A DNA stretch of 64,000 nt from an uncultured Aquimarina sp. (GCA_947493035.1 CANLOW010000001.1:682001-746000); one strand, 5' to 3'; positions 7,990 to 16,492 are shown, numbered from the stretch's first letter. Made by a program: numbers and translations. Notes: generated by a model not told the origin, from the letters alone.

Positions 7990-8460
7990 TGCTAAGCTTA
8001 ATTTTACACTAAAAATAGATACTGTTAATAACTGTATATTTTTATGTAAGCTATTTGTTAACCAATTGTCGATAACTCTAGTAACTAAATTTTGATTATT
8101 CAATTAAATTTTCAATACAGGCAACACTATTAACAAAGCAAATTTTTATTTGAATTTCACTTCACAAATTATCACCAATTCATGAACGGTTATACACAGC
8201 TATTTTTTAGATGACTTATTAAAATTTATAGACTGTTAATAGTTATCAACGATTGTTAATCAAATTTTATTTTCACCTATTAAACAGTACTTTACTGTTA
8301 ACAATAGATGTTTATTTACATTTAGTAAACTTATAAATTCAAAGATTAAAAATTTTATTCATTAAAGTTATACCGCTATTAACACTATATAATATCTATC
8401 AGTTTTATTTTAAATTTTAAAAAAGAAAAAAGATATATAATAGTATATGTGAATAACTAT
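7990..8460. other. Candidate chromosome replication origin (oriC): AT-rich non-coding stretch with DnaA-box-like sites
   Basis: The 624-bp gap between rpiB and the DUF2007 gene has no credible coding frame and is very AT-rich. Two sites match the DnaA box TTATNCACA exactly: TTATACACA at 8190-8198 (plus) and TTATTCACA at 8448-8456 (minus). One-mismatch sites are TTATCGACA (8067-8075, minus) and TTATTAACA (8023-8031, minus). A weaker site is TTATCAACG (8243-8251, plus). An A/T-only stretch around 8405-8448, next to the second exact box, could unwind. The parS-like cluster at 24203 fits an origin-proximal position. Against this: dnaA is not in the window, and in such AT-rich DNA some boxes will occur by chance. 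Confidence 0.45.
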
Positions 8461-8496
8461 AAGAATCTATTAGTATTGAATTGTATGAAATCTATG

Positions 8497-8748
8497 TTAG
8501 ACTATTTTTAAATGGTCGTTCGTGTTTTCTAATTTTTCAATTATTTCTTTCGCTTTCGAAATATAACTTTCAGGAACTTTTAGAATAATACCTCCTAGTG
8601 CGTTTGAATGAAAAGGTAGAATACTGATTGCTGTCTGATTTAGAAAAATATGTGGTATAGCGGCTTTGTCTAGTAAATGCTTTAATACTAGAATTTCATA
8701 TTCGTAAGTATATTGGGCTATAGGTATATAATCTTTCATAAATTTCAA
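8497..8748 (-). CDS. DUF2007 domain protein (putative signal transducing protein family)
   Basis: A small 83-residue cytoplasmic protein that fills one DUF2007 domain. It begins with a segment like YIPIAQYTYEYEILVLKHLLD (helix-rich; typical family starts read out changes between strand and helix). It then has the conserved ALGGIILKVPESYISKAKEI core, where GG-I-x-L-x-V-P-E is the family hallmark. The family resembles PII-like or ferredoxin-like small domains by prediction, and its biochemical role is unknown. It lies alone between the candidate origin region and rnr, on the strand opposite rnr. The ATG could also be the internal Met4. Confidence 0.78.
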   Translation of the reverse strand: MKFMKDYIPIAQYTYEYEILVLKHLLDKAAIPHIFLNQTAISILPFHSNALGGIILKVPESYISKAKEIIEKLENTNDHLKIV

Positions 8749-8911
8749 TAATATCTAATGGATTGTTTTATAGTAATATAGCAATTTTAATAAACCATCT
8801 AAAATTACTAAAAAGAATAGCTGTATTTTAGGAGCTCATAATGTGTGCCGAAATTGAATAAAATGAAGATTGAGCACCGCATTCAGCTAATAATATATCT
8901 AGCTTAATACA

Positions 8912-11101
8912 ATGGGAAGAAGAAGTAATAGTCAAAAGAGAAATAAATCTAAGAACATAGGGAATTTATCAGTTAAGATTCTTAAAATACTGAAGGAAAG
9001 TGGTTCGCAACCTTTAAATTATAAACAAATTGCTGCTAAATTAGGATTGACTGATGCTAGTAGTAGAAATCAAATCATAAAGAATCTTTCGCAATTAGCT
9101 GCCAAGCAACAGATTGAAATGATTAATAGAGGTAAGTATGTTGCCAATACTGCCAATGATACCTACGAAGGAAGAATAGATGTTACCGCTAAAGGAAATG
9201 CTTATGTTATTGTAGATGAATTAGAAGAAGATATTTTTATAGCTAGTCAATATGTCAATAAAGCGTTCAATGGTGATACCGTAGAAGTTTATGTATTTAA
9301 ACGTAGAAGAAGAGGGAATCATGAAGGGGAAATAGTACGTATTATTGAAAGAGCCACAGAAGAATTTGTGGGAGTCATTCAAGTGAATGAAAAGTTTGCT
9401 TTTGTAGAACCTCAAAATAGTAAAGTAAATACTGACTTTTTTGTTTCTAAAGATAAATTGAATGGTGCTAAAGATGGTGAAGTAGTACTTATCAAACTTT
9501 TAGAATGGCCTGAAAAGGCAAGGTCGCCTTTTGCTGAAGTAAAAGAAGTTTTAGGATTACCTGGAGAAAATGAAACAGAAATTCATGCTATTTTATTACA
9601 ATATGGTTTGCCATATGAATTTCCACATGAAGTAGAAGCATATGCTAATAATATTGATACATCAATAACTAAAGAAGAAATAGGAAAGCGTAGAGATATG
9701 CGTGAAACCTTGACTTTTACTATTGATCCTAAAGATGCTAAAGATTTTGATGATGCTTTATCTTTTAAAGTATTAGAAAATGGAAATTATGAGGTAGGAA
9801 TACATATTGCTGATGTTTCACATTATTTACAACCAGGGACAATTTTAGATGAAGAAGCATACAATAGAGCTACATCAGTCTATTTGGTGGATAGGGTAGT
9901 ACCTATGTTACCTGAAATTTTATCTAACAATGCTTGTTCTTTAAGACCTCTTGAAGAGAAATACACATTTTCTGCAGTTTTTGAAATCAATGAACAGGCA
10001 CAAATCAAAGGAGAATGGTATGGTAGAACTGTAACTTACAGTGATGCGCGTTTTGCATATGAAGAGGCGCAACATATTATTGAAACAGGGGATAAGTTAA
10101 TAGATGCTAGTGTATCATTAACTGGTGATGCTTATGAAACATCAGATGCAATAAAAGAAGCTGTTTTAAAATTAGATGATTTAGCTAAAATCATGCGAGA
10201 AGCACGTATGAAATCTGGTGCATTATCTTTCGATAAAACGGAGGTTAGATTTACTTTAGATGAAAATAATGAGCCTAGTGGAGTGCATTTTAAAACTTCT
10301 AAAGATGCTAATAAACTTATTGAAGAGTTTATGCTATTGGCTAATAAGAAAGTTTCAGAGTTTGTTAGCAAGAAGACACCACCAAGAACTTTCGTTTACA
10401 GAATTCATGATGAACCAGATGATGAAAAATTAGCTTCTTTACAAAATATTGTTTCTCAATTTGGATACTCTTTAAACCTTCAAAATAAGAAAACAGTAAC
10501 TCAGTCACTAAATCAGCTATTAGCCGATGTAAAAGGTAAAGGAGAGCAAAATATGGTAGATACCTTGGCTATACGAAGTATGAGTAAAGCTGAATATTCT
10601 ACACAGAATATTGGTCATTATGGACTTTCTTTTGATTACTATTCTCATTTCACCTCTCCTATACGTAGATATCCCGATGTAATGGCGCACCGTCTACTAC
10701 AACATTATCTAGATGGAGGACAATCTTTAAATGCTGACGAATATCAAGAAAAGTGTAAACATAGTAGTGAAATGGAAAGTCTTGCTGCTAATGCTGAGCG
10801 TGACTCTATTAAATTCATGCAAATAAAATACATGCAACAGCATGAAAATAAAGTATTCGTAGGTACTATTTCTGGAGTAACGGAATGGGGTATTTATGTT
10901 GAAATAATAGAAAATAAATGTGAAGGTATGGTACGTCTTCGAGATATGAATGATGATCATTATCAATTCATTCAAGAAGAATTTGCTATCGAAGGAAAGA
11001 AAAATGGAATGCGTTATGTTTTAGGTGATACAGTAGAAGTACGTGTAAGAAAAGCTGATTTAATCAAGCGTCATTTAGATTTTTCTATTGTAGTCCAATA
11101 A
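8912..11101 (+). CDS. rnr: Ribonuclease R
   Basis: RNase R is a processive 3'-5' exoribonuclease that degrades structured RNA, including rRNA fragments. The 729-residue protein has the expected order. First comes a basic N-terminus and a winged-helix domain (about 20-75), then cold-shock-type OB domains (about 80-230). The RNB catalytic domain (about 255-590) carries the metal-binding motif IDPKDAKDFDDAL with Asp272, Asp278, Asp280 and Asp281, and HYGLSFDYYSHFTSPIRRYPD near its end. An S1 domain follows (about 646-727), with VFVGTISGVTEWGIYVEI. The start ATG is followed by a Lys/Arg-rich segment typical of the family. It is transcribed alone, divergent from the DUF2007 gene. Confidence 0.97.
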   Translation: MGRRSNSQKRNKSKNIGNLSVKILKILKESGSQPLNYKQIAAKLGLTDASSRNQIIKNLSQLAAKQQIEMINRGKYVANTANDTYEGRIDVTAKGNAYVIVDELEEDIFIASQYVNKAFNGDTVEVYVFKRRRRGNHEGEIVRIIERATEEFVGVIQVNEKFAFVEPQNSKVNTDFFVSKDKLNGAKDGEVVLIKLLEWPEKARSPFAEVKEVLGLPGENETEIHAILLQYGLPYEFPHEVEAYANNIDTSITKEEIGKRRDMRETLTFTIDPKDAKDFDDALSFKVLENGNYEVGIHIADVSHYLQPGTILDEEAYNRATSVYLVDRVVPMLPEILSNNACSLRPLEEKYTFSAVFEINEQAQIKGEWYGRTVTYSDARFAYEEAQHIIETGDKLIDASVSLTGDAYETSDAIKEAVLKLDDLAKIMREARMKSGALSFDKTEVRFTLDENNEPSGVHFKTSKDANKLIEEFMLLANKKVSEFVSKKTPPRTFVYRIHDEPDDEKLASLQNIVSQFGYSLNLQNKKTVTQSLNQLLADVKGKGEQNMVDTLAIRSMSKAEYSTQNIGHYGLSFDYYSHFTSPIRRYPDVMAHRLLQHYLDGGQSLNADEYQEKCKHSSEMESLAANAERDSIKFMQIKYMQQHENKVFVGTISGVTEWGIYVEIIENKCEGMVRLRDMNDDHYQFIQEEFAIEGKKNGMRYVLGDTVEVRVRKADLIKRHLDFSIVVQ

Positions 11102-11367
11102 TACTTAAGTAATTTACTTTTAAACCTTTTTTATATGTTTTTTATCGATAACATATTTATATTTAAATAGTTGTAACTGATTAAAAAAGTTATATGGTCA
11201 TTTATAGGTTTTACTGTTGTTTTAAAAATGTTTTATTCATTTTAATTTTAATTAAACTTATGTTAATTTTTAGTTAAAATAAACATTAAAACTGATTTAT
11301 ATGTACTTAATCGGGTTTAGTATATTTTCATCTGTATCTAAGTAGTGTTTACAATATGTTAATAACA

Positions 11368-11375
11368 TAATTTTG
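11368..11375 (+). promoter_or_regulatory. -7 promoter element (TAATTTTG) before the PilJ-domain gene pair
   Basis: TAATTTTG fits TAnnTTTG, ends 23 nt before the ATG at 11399, and has no clear TTG partner. The rest of the 297-bp gap after rnr is plain AT-rich DNA in which I see no gene or hairpin. Confidence 0.45.
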
Positions 11376-11398
11376 TAAATACGAAAAAACCCAAAAAG

Positions 11399-12193
11399 AT
11401 GAAAAATTTTTTACTATCTATAGCAGTAGCTTTAACTGTTAGTACTATAACAGCTCAGCAACTTAGTCCTGCTCAAATGATTAACATTGCTGGTAAACAG
11501 CGTATGTTATCTCAAAAAATAGCCAAAGCTTATTTAATGAAAGCTTTAGGTTATAATAATGCTTCTGTAAATAAAGATCTTTCTATATCTAAAATTATAT
11601 TTCAAAGAAATATAGAAACGCTTTCTTCTAATTCAACTTCTGTATTTAACAGTAAAGTAAAATCAGCTGTTGATGTAGAATCTAACTCTTGGAAAAGTTT
11701 TGCAAGAATTTTAGAATTACCACAGAATAAGAATAATGCCAATAGAGTTTTACAAGGTTCTAATGAGTTGTTAAAATCAGCTCAAAATGTGGTGGCAACA
11801 ATGGAAAATGAAAGCGTTAATATTGCAAAATACGCTAGTTCTAAAAATCTTTTATCAACCATTAACTTATCAGGTAAACAGCGTATGCTTTCGCAAAGAG
11901 CTTGTGTGTATTACTTAGCCGCTAAGCTTTTTAACAAGAAAAGTAACTTCGATATGTTAAGTGCTGTATTCCATGATATTGATAATGCTTTATTGACATT
12001 ATTAAATAACGATTTGAATTCTCCTGATGTTGAAGAGGCTATAGGTAATGCACTTTTAACTTTTGAGGATCTTAGGTCTAAAAGAGAGAGTTTTTTAAAT
12101 GGAAATGTATCGCCTGAATTAGTTTTTGAAGCAACAAATACATTGACTAAAAATTTCGATAAAGTAACACATTTGTATAGTGAGTTAAACTAA
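11399..12193 (+). CDS. Secreted protein with two PilJ-type sensor domains (first of a tandem pair)
   Basis: A 264-residue protein with a signal peptide (residues 1-19, cleaving near ITAQ) and no other membrane segment, so periplasmic or secreted. It consists of two copies of the helical domain found at the N-terminus of PilJ chemoreceptors (type IV pili methyl-accepting chemotaxis transducer N-terminal family). The signatures are MINIAGKQRMLSQKIAKAY (about 27-45) and INLSGKQRMLSQRACVYY (about 157-174). In membrane receptors of this class the motif resembles the nitrate-sensing P-box of NarX. Here there is no transmembrane or signalling domain. The ligand and partner are unknown. A paralogue follows 57 nt later. 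Confidence 0.82.
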   Translation: MKNFLLSIAVALTVSTITAQQLSPAQMINIAGKQRMLSQKIAKAYLMKALGYNNASVNKDLSISKIIFQRNIETLSSNSTSVFNSKVKSAVDVESNSWKSFARILELPQNKNNANRVLQGSNELLKSAQNVVATMENESVNIAKYASSKNLLSTINLSGKQRMLSQRACVYYLAAKLFNKKSNFDMLSAVFHDIDNALLTLLNNDLNSPDVEEAIGNALLTFEDLRSKRESFLNGNVSPELVFEATNTLTKNFDKVTHLYSELN

Positions 12194-12250
12194 TATCACT
12201 TGATAAAATATTAATGCAAGTTTTATTTTAAAAAGCAAAATCTACTTGAT

Positions 12251-13063
12251 ATGAAAAAATTATTTACACTATTTAGTTTATTAATTCTTGGAGCTAGTTC
12301 AATATTTGCTAAAATTACGCCAGGCCAAATGATTAATATTGCTGGTAAACAGCGAATGTTATCTCAAAAATTAGCAAAGGTATATCTTATGAAAGCTTAT
12401 GGGGCTAATCTTCCTGAGCTTGATAAAGAATTAAATATTGGGAAAATAATTTTTGAAAGAAATATGAAAACATTGAGTATGAATGCTCCTAAAATGTTTT
12501 CTGAAGATGTTAGGCTAGCTATTAATCAAGAAATAAAGACTTGGTATAATTTTAAAGTATATCTCGATAAAAAAGTCGATGATGTTTATGTATCTAAAAT
12601 CTTAGACCTTTCAAATGAATTATTAATGGATTCTGATGCAGTGGTTGAGGCTATAGAAAAAGAATCATCAACTAGTACTAGTTTTCAAGTATCAGAAGAA
12701 GTTTTAAAAACAATAAACGTATCAGGTAAGCAACGTATGTTGTCTCAACGTCTTTGTGTTTATTTTATAGCAAAGAAGTTATATCTTAAAAGAGGTGCTC
12801 TTAATGAAAATGTAGAGATTTATTTGAATGGAGTTTTTACTGAATTGGATGATACTCTTGTAGCTTTATTAAGTAGTGAAATAAATAGTAATGAGATAGA
12901 TGAAGCTATTGGTTCTACTTTGTTAGCTTTTGAAAAGATAAGAGCCCAAAAGGATAACTTTTTAACAGGTAATGCTTCGATGAATTTAGTATACAATACT
13001 ACTAATGAGTTAACTAATCTTTATGATGGATTAACCGCGAAGTATAGTGAATTAGCAAATTAA
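12251..13063 (+). CDS. Secreted protein with two PilJ-type sensor domains (second of a tandem pair)
   Basis: A 270-residue paralogue of the preceding protein. It has a signal peptide ending near SSIFA and two PilJ-like helical domains marked by MINIAGKQRMLSQKLAKVY and INVSGKQRMLSQRLCVYF. The two proteins align along their whole length (for example KIIFERN against KIIFQRN, and the NELL and DEAIGS/EEAIGN segments), so the pair arose by gene duplication of an already duplicated domain. No transmembrane helix, HAMP or kinase domain is present. The gene shares a strand and a short 57-nt gap with the first and ends at a strong hairpin terminator. A soluble periplasmic binding or sensing role is inferred, not shown. 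Confidence 0.82.
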   Translation: MKKLFTLFSLLILGASSIFAKITPGQMINIAGKQRMLSQKLAKVYLMKAYGANLPELDKELNIGKIIFERNMKTLSMNAPKMFSEDVRLAINQEIKTWYNFKVYLDKKVDDVYVSKILDLSNELLMDSDAVVEAIEKESSTSTSFQVSEEVLKTINVSGKQRMLSQRLCVYFIAKKLYLKRGALNENVEIYLNGVFTELDDTLVALLSSEINSNEIDEAIGSTLLAFEKIRAQKDNFLTGNASMNLVYNTTNELTNLYDGLTAKYSELAN

Positions 13064-13100
13064 TATTTTATAGTTCATTTAGTACTGCTGTATTTTATTT

Positions 13101-13147
13101 AAAAATCTTTAAGTGAGTTTATGCTCATTTAAAGATTTTTTATTTTT
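13101..13147 (+). terminator. Rho-independent terminator after the PilJ-domain pair
   Basis: AAAAATCTTTAAGTGAG (13101-13117) pairs with its near-perfect complement at 13124-13140 around a 6-nt loop, followed by a T-rich tail. It lies 38 nt after the stop and closes the two-gene unit. Confidence 0.75.
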
Positions 13148-13149
13148 AG

Positions 13150-13479
13150 TTTATTGAATTAATAAACAGTGTTGCTTATAAATTATTTATTAAAGTTGTT
13201 TAATAATAAGTACAGTACCTTATAATAGTAATACTCTTCTAATAATCAATTGTTTATTAATTAAATAATACACTTAATCTATTAATATTGTATTTAATCG
13301 ATAAAATCACTTTTTTAGGTATATCTAAGTATCTAATACTATGCATGCATAGTTTATTTTTACAGTAACAAATAATAGATAGTATAAATAGTAATTATAA
13401 TTCAACCCTTTTTACCCCAAAACTGTTTGATTCATTTTTATATTATAAAAGGTTACTATTTTATCTAACCCATTTGTTT
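13150..13479. other. Non-coding AT-rich stretch preceding an orphan terminator
   Basis: No coding frame is supported in this stretch. It contains the palindrome ATGCATGCAT near 13341 and ends in a strong terminator at 13480. No annotated gene lies between the preceding terminator and this one, so a short untranslated transcript is possible. Otherwise nothing is recognised. Confidence 0.3.
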
Positions 13480-13512
13480 AAAGACTGTCACCCCCATTGA
13501 CAGTCTTTTTTT
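13480..13512 (+). terminator. Orphan Rho-independent terminator
   Basis: AAAGACTGTCA (13480-13490) pairs perfectly with TGACAGTCTTT (13498-13508) around CCCCCAT, and a T run follows. No protein gene ends just upstream on this strand, since the PilJ pair already has its own terminator. It may end a small RNA. Confidence 0.75.
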
Positions 13513-13603
13513 ATGGAATAACTTTATATTTTATGTGAGTGTAAACTACTTAAAGATAAGTATATGAAGTCTTTGGGTATTATACTCTTTGGTGATATCA
13601 ATA

Positions 13604-13636
13604 AAAAAACCTCTAAAAATTAATTTAGAGGTTTTT
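13604..13636 (-). terminator. Terminator of tRNA-Cys
   Basis: AAAAACCTCTAAA pairs with TTTAGAGGTTTTT. On the minus strand it is followed by T residues and lies directly after the tRNA 3' end, so it is read as the tRNA terminator. Confidence 0.75.
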
Positions 13637-13637
13637 G

Positions 13638-13708
13638 AGGTGCCGAGCGGATTCGAACCGCTGTAGATGGTGTTGCAGACCACTGCCTAGCCACTCGGCC
13701 ACGGCACC
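13638..13708 (-). tRNA. tRNA-Cys (GCA)
   Basis: On the minus strand a 71-nt cloverleaf can be folded. The acceptor stem GGTGCCG/CGGCACC is perfect. The D arm contains GCCGAGTGGCTAGGC, the anticodon loop is CTGCAAC with anticodon GCA, and the T arm contains GGTTCGAATCC. The discriminator base is U, as expected for tRNA-Cys. CCA is not encoded. A terminator hairpin follows at once. Confidence 0.95.
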
Positions 13709-13862
13709 ATTTATGCGGATGCAAATATAGTAATTTTATTTAGTTTTTAGATCTTACATATGAGATATTAAACTCACTAATGTATTTTTCACTTTAAAGA
13801 ATACTACTAGTTTAAAACTTATTTATCTCATATCTCAATTCTAGCATCTAAAATTTAAAGTA

Positions 13863-14219
13863 TTACCTAGACTTTGAACGTTCAATAGTTACCATTTCTA
13901 CATCACCACCTAATGGAGGATTAATCTTAGAAACAGCTACTGTTGCTGAGGTTACCATAATAATTTCATTAAAAATACGTACTAAAATACGTTCAGCAAC
14001 ATGCTCTAATAACTTCGAACGAATAGCCATTTCTTCTTTGATAATCTTATTTAAGTGTACATAGTCAACAGTATCAGATAGATCATCGGTTTGTGCAGAT
14101 TTATTAAGGTTAGCAGTAACAGTTAAATCTACTAGATAGTCAGAACCTATTTTAGATTCTTCAACTAAGCATCCATGATTAGTATGAACGCGTATATTTT
14201 TTAAATGAATTTTTCCCAT
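13863..14219 (-). CDS. folB: Dihydroneopterin aldolase
   Basis: FolB converts 7,8-dihydroneopterin to 6-hydroxymethyl-dihydropterin plus glycolaldehyde in folate synthesis. The 118-residue length is normal. The N-terminal segment IHLKNIRVHTNHGCLVEE carries the conserved Glu of the pterin site. The middle segment DDLSDTVDYVHLNKII and LLEHVAERI are family hallmarks. The catalytic lysine is Lys98 in VSKINPPLGG. The gene stands alone on the minus strand between the tRNA and glnS, which is transcribed divergently. Confidence 0.94.
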   Translation of the reverse strand: MGKIHLKNIRVHTNHGCLVEESKIGSDYLVDLTVTANLNKSAQTDDLSDTVDYVHLNKIIKEEMAIRSKLLEHVAERILVRIFNEIIMVTSATVAVSKINPPLGGDVEMVTIERSKSR

Positions 14220-14306
14220 TTAATAGTATTAAGTATTAAATACAAAGTACACAGATTTTGATATAATATCAAATAGAGATTAATCTAAAAAGAATGTTTA
14301 TATGTT

Positions 14307-14396
14307 AATTTAACAGAAAATAGATCTTAATACTGTCTACTCATTTCTTAATACTTTTTCAAAGTATCAATTTAATAGAAAACAGATCTTAATACT
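14307..14396. repeat. 28-bp direct repeat pair upstream of glnS
   Basis: The segments 14307-14334 and 14369-14396 are identical at 26 of 28 positions, with a 62-bp period. Each ends in AGATCTTAATACT. Further CTTAATACT/AGTATTAAG words lie at 14226, 14347 and 14402, so this divergent gap has been built from a small repeated unit. A possible role in binding a regulator of folB/glnS is speculation. Confidence 0.6.
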
Positions 14397-14428
14397 TTGT
14401 ACTTAATACTTTTTACTTTTTACTTTTG
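14397..14428 (+). promoter_or_regulatory. Promoter of glnS
   Basis: TTG at 14397-14399 and TACTTTTG at 14421-14428 are 21 nt apart, matching TTG-N17-23-TAnnTTTG. The -7 element ends only 5 nt before the ATG at 14434, so the transcript would be leaderless or nearly so. Confidence 0.55.
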
Positions 14429-14433
14429 TAAGC

Positions 14434-16461
14434 ATGGAAGAAATCAAGAAAGGACCGAATTTTATTCAGCAAATTATTGAAGAAGATTTAGCAAATGGAT
14501 ATACTAAAGATTCTTTGCGTTTTCGATTCCCACCTGAGCCAAATGGATATCTCCATATTGGACATACAAAGGCGATAGGGATTAGCTTTGGATTAGGGGA
14601 GCAGTATAATGCACCAGTTAATTTACGTTTCGACGATACCAATCCTGCTAAGGAAAGTCAAGAGTATGTAGATGCTATTAAGAAAGATGTAGCTTGGTTA
14701 GGGTATCAATGGGATCAAGAATGTTATTCGTCAGATTACTTCCAACAATTATATGATTGGGCTATTGAGTTGATCAAGAAAGGTAAAGCTTATGTAGATG
14801 GTCAATCTTCTGAAGAGATTGCAGCACAAAAAGGTACGCCAACAAAACCTGGAGTAGCAGGTCCTCATAGAGATCAATCTATAGAAGAAAATTTAAGATT
14901 ATTCAATGAAATGAAAGAAGGTAAGCATCCAGAAGGCGCTTATATTCTTCGTGCTAAAATTGACATGTCTTCACCTAATATGTTAATGCGTGATCCATTG
15001 ATGTATCGAATTATGAAAAAAGATCACCATAGAACGGGAGATGCTTGGTGTATCTATCCAATGTATGATTGGACACATGGAGAAAGTGATTTTATAGAGA
15101 ATATCTCTCATTCACTATGTTCATTAGAGTTTAAACCCCATAGAGAGTTATATGAGTGGTTTTTAGATAATATTGACACCAAAGGAAAGTTATTACCTAA
15201 ACAACGCGAATTTGCCCGTTTAAACCTTAATTATACGGTAATGAGTAAGCGTAAGCTTCTCAAATTAGTAGAAGATGGAATAGTAGCTGGTTGGGACGAT
15301 CCTCGTATGCCAACAATCTCTGGATTAAGACGTCGTGGATATACGCCAACAGCCATTCGTAATTTTGTGGAAACTGTAGGTGTTGCCAAGCGTGAAAATG
15401 TGATTGAATATTCTTTATTAGAGTATTGTATTCGCGAAGATTTGAATAAGATTGCTACGCGTGTCATGGGAGTTTTAGATCCTGTGAAACTAGTAATTAC
15501 CAACTATCCAGAAGACCAAGAAGAGGTATTACATCTTGAAAATAATCCTGAAAAAGAAGGTTCGGGTACACATGAGGTTCCTTTTTCTAGAGAGATTTAC
15601 ATAGAAAAAGAAGATTTTAAAGAACAAGCTAGTAATAAGTTTTTTCGTTTGACTTTAGGAAAAGAAGTACGATTAAAAAGTGCATATATTATTAAGGGGG
15701 AATCTGTAGTAAAAGATGCTAACGGTAACATAAAAGAAATACATTGTACCTATGATCCAGAAAGTCGATCGGGTAGTGGTACCGAGGCTTCTCAACGTAA
15801 AGTAAAAGGAACTTTGCATTGGGTATCTGTAAAACATGCTATTCCTGCAGAGATACGTGTGTACGATCGTTTGTTTACAGACGAAGCACCGGATAGTCAT
15901 AAGGATAAAGACTTTATGGAGTTCTTAAATCCTAATTCGTTGAAAAAAGTAAATGCTTTTGTAGAACCTCATTTAGATAAAGCTGTAAAGGGAAAATTTT
16001 TTCAATTTCAAAGGTTAGGTTACTTTACATTAGACGATGATAGTACAACGGATAATTTAGTATTCAATAAAACGGTAGGTTTAAAAGATAGTTGGGCTAA
16101 AAAGAAACCAGCCCCTCAAAATAATCAACCTAAGCAAGCGCAACAGCAACCTAAAAAATCTGCTATTAGTGAGATTCAAAAATTAGGTAAAAAGTATACC
16201 AATCTTCCTGATGAAAAACGATTAGCTACAAGAAGCAAAATTCTAGAATTAGCTGCAGCAGTTTCTTATGAAGAGTTAGAGCCTTTATTTGGAACAGCTA
16301 AAAAGAAAGTAGGTACTCGTATTGCTGCTATATTAATTTTAAGTGTTTATGCTGAATCTAATACTGTTAGTGATGAAGCAAAAAACTTTATCAAAGAAGC
16401 TTTAGAGGATAAGAATGAATTGTTAGTTGAAGAGGCAAAATTGTTAGAGAATTTGATCTAA
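14434..16461 (+). CDS. glnS: Glutaminyl-tRNA synthetase with a C-terminal extension
   Basis: GlnRS charges tRNA-Gln with glutamine. Class I signatures are present: RFPPEPNGYLHIGHTKA (HIGH motif at 41-44) and VMSKRKL (residues 269-275, the KMSKS equivalent). The catalytic and beta-barrel anticodon-binding domains fill about residues 1-555. The protein is 675 residues, longer than the approximately 550 of E. coli GlnRS. After a Gln/Pro/Lys linker (about 556-575), a tail of about 100 residues contains SEIQKLGKKYTNLPDEKR and KKKVGTRIAAILILSVYAE, which look like helices. This tail does not look to me like the YqeY domain fused to some GlnRS proteins. It may bind tRNA, but this is not shown. Confidence 0.95.
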   Translation: MEEIKKGPNFIQQIIEEDLANGYTKDSLRFRFPPEPNGYLHIGHTKAIGISFGLGEQYNAPVNLRFDDTNPAKESQEYVDAIKKDVAWLGYQWDQECYSSDYFQQLYDWAIELIKKGKAYVDGQSSEEIAAQKGTPTKPGVAGPHRDQSIEENLRLFNEMKEGKHPEGAYILRAKIDMSSPNMLMRDPLMYRIMKKDHHRTGDAWCIYPMYDWTHGESDFIENISHSLCSLEFKPHRELYEWFLDNIDTKGKLLPKQREFARLNLNYTVMSKRKLLKLVEDGIVAGWDDPRMPTISGLRRRGYTPTAIRNFVETVGVAKRENVIEYSLLEYCIREDLNKIATRVMGVLDPVKLVITNYPEDQEEVLHLENNPEKEGSGTHEVPFSREIYIEKEDFKEQASNKFFRLTLGKEVRLKSAYIIKGESVVKDANGNIKEIHCTYDPESRSGSGTEASQRKVKGTLHWVSVKHAIPAEIRVYDRLFTDEAPDSHKDKDFMEFLNPNSLKKVNAFVEPHLDKAVKGKFFQFQRLGYFTLDDDSTTDNLVFNKTVGLKDSWAKKKPAPQNNQPKQAQQQPKKSAISEIQKLGKKYTNLPDEKRLATRSKILELAAAVSYEELEPLFGTAKKKVGTRIAAILILSVYAESNTVSDEAKNFIKEALEDKNELLVEEAKLLENLI

Positions 16462-16492
16462 GTTACTTAAATTTATTGGTGAAATTAATAAG

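Noticed and set aside
14434-16461. glnS as a GlnRS-YqeY fusion
   Set aside because: The C-terminal tail lacks the YqeY length and its recognisable GxxMGxVM-type motifs, so an uncharacterised extension is the safer call.
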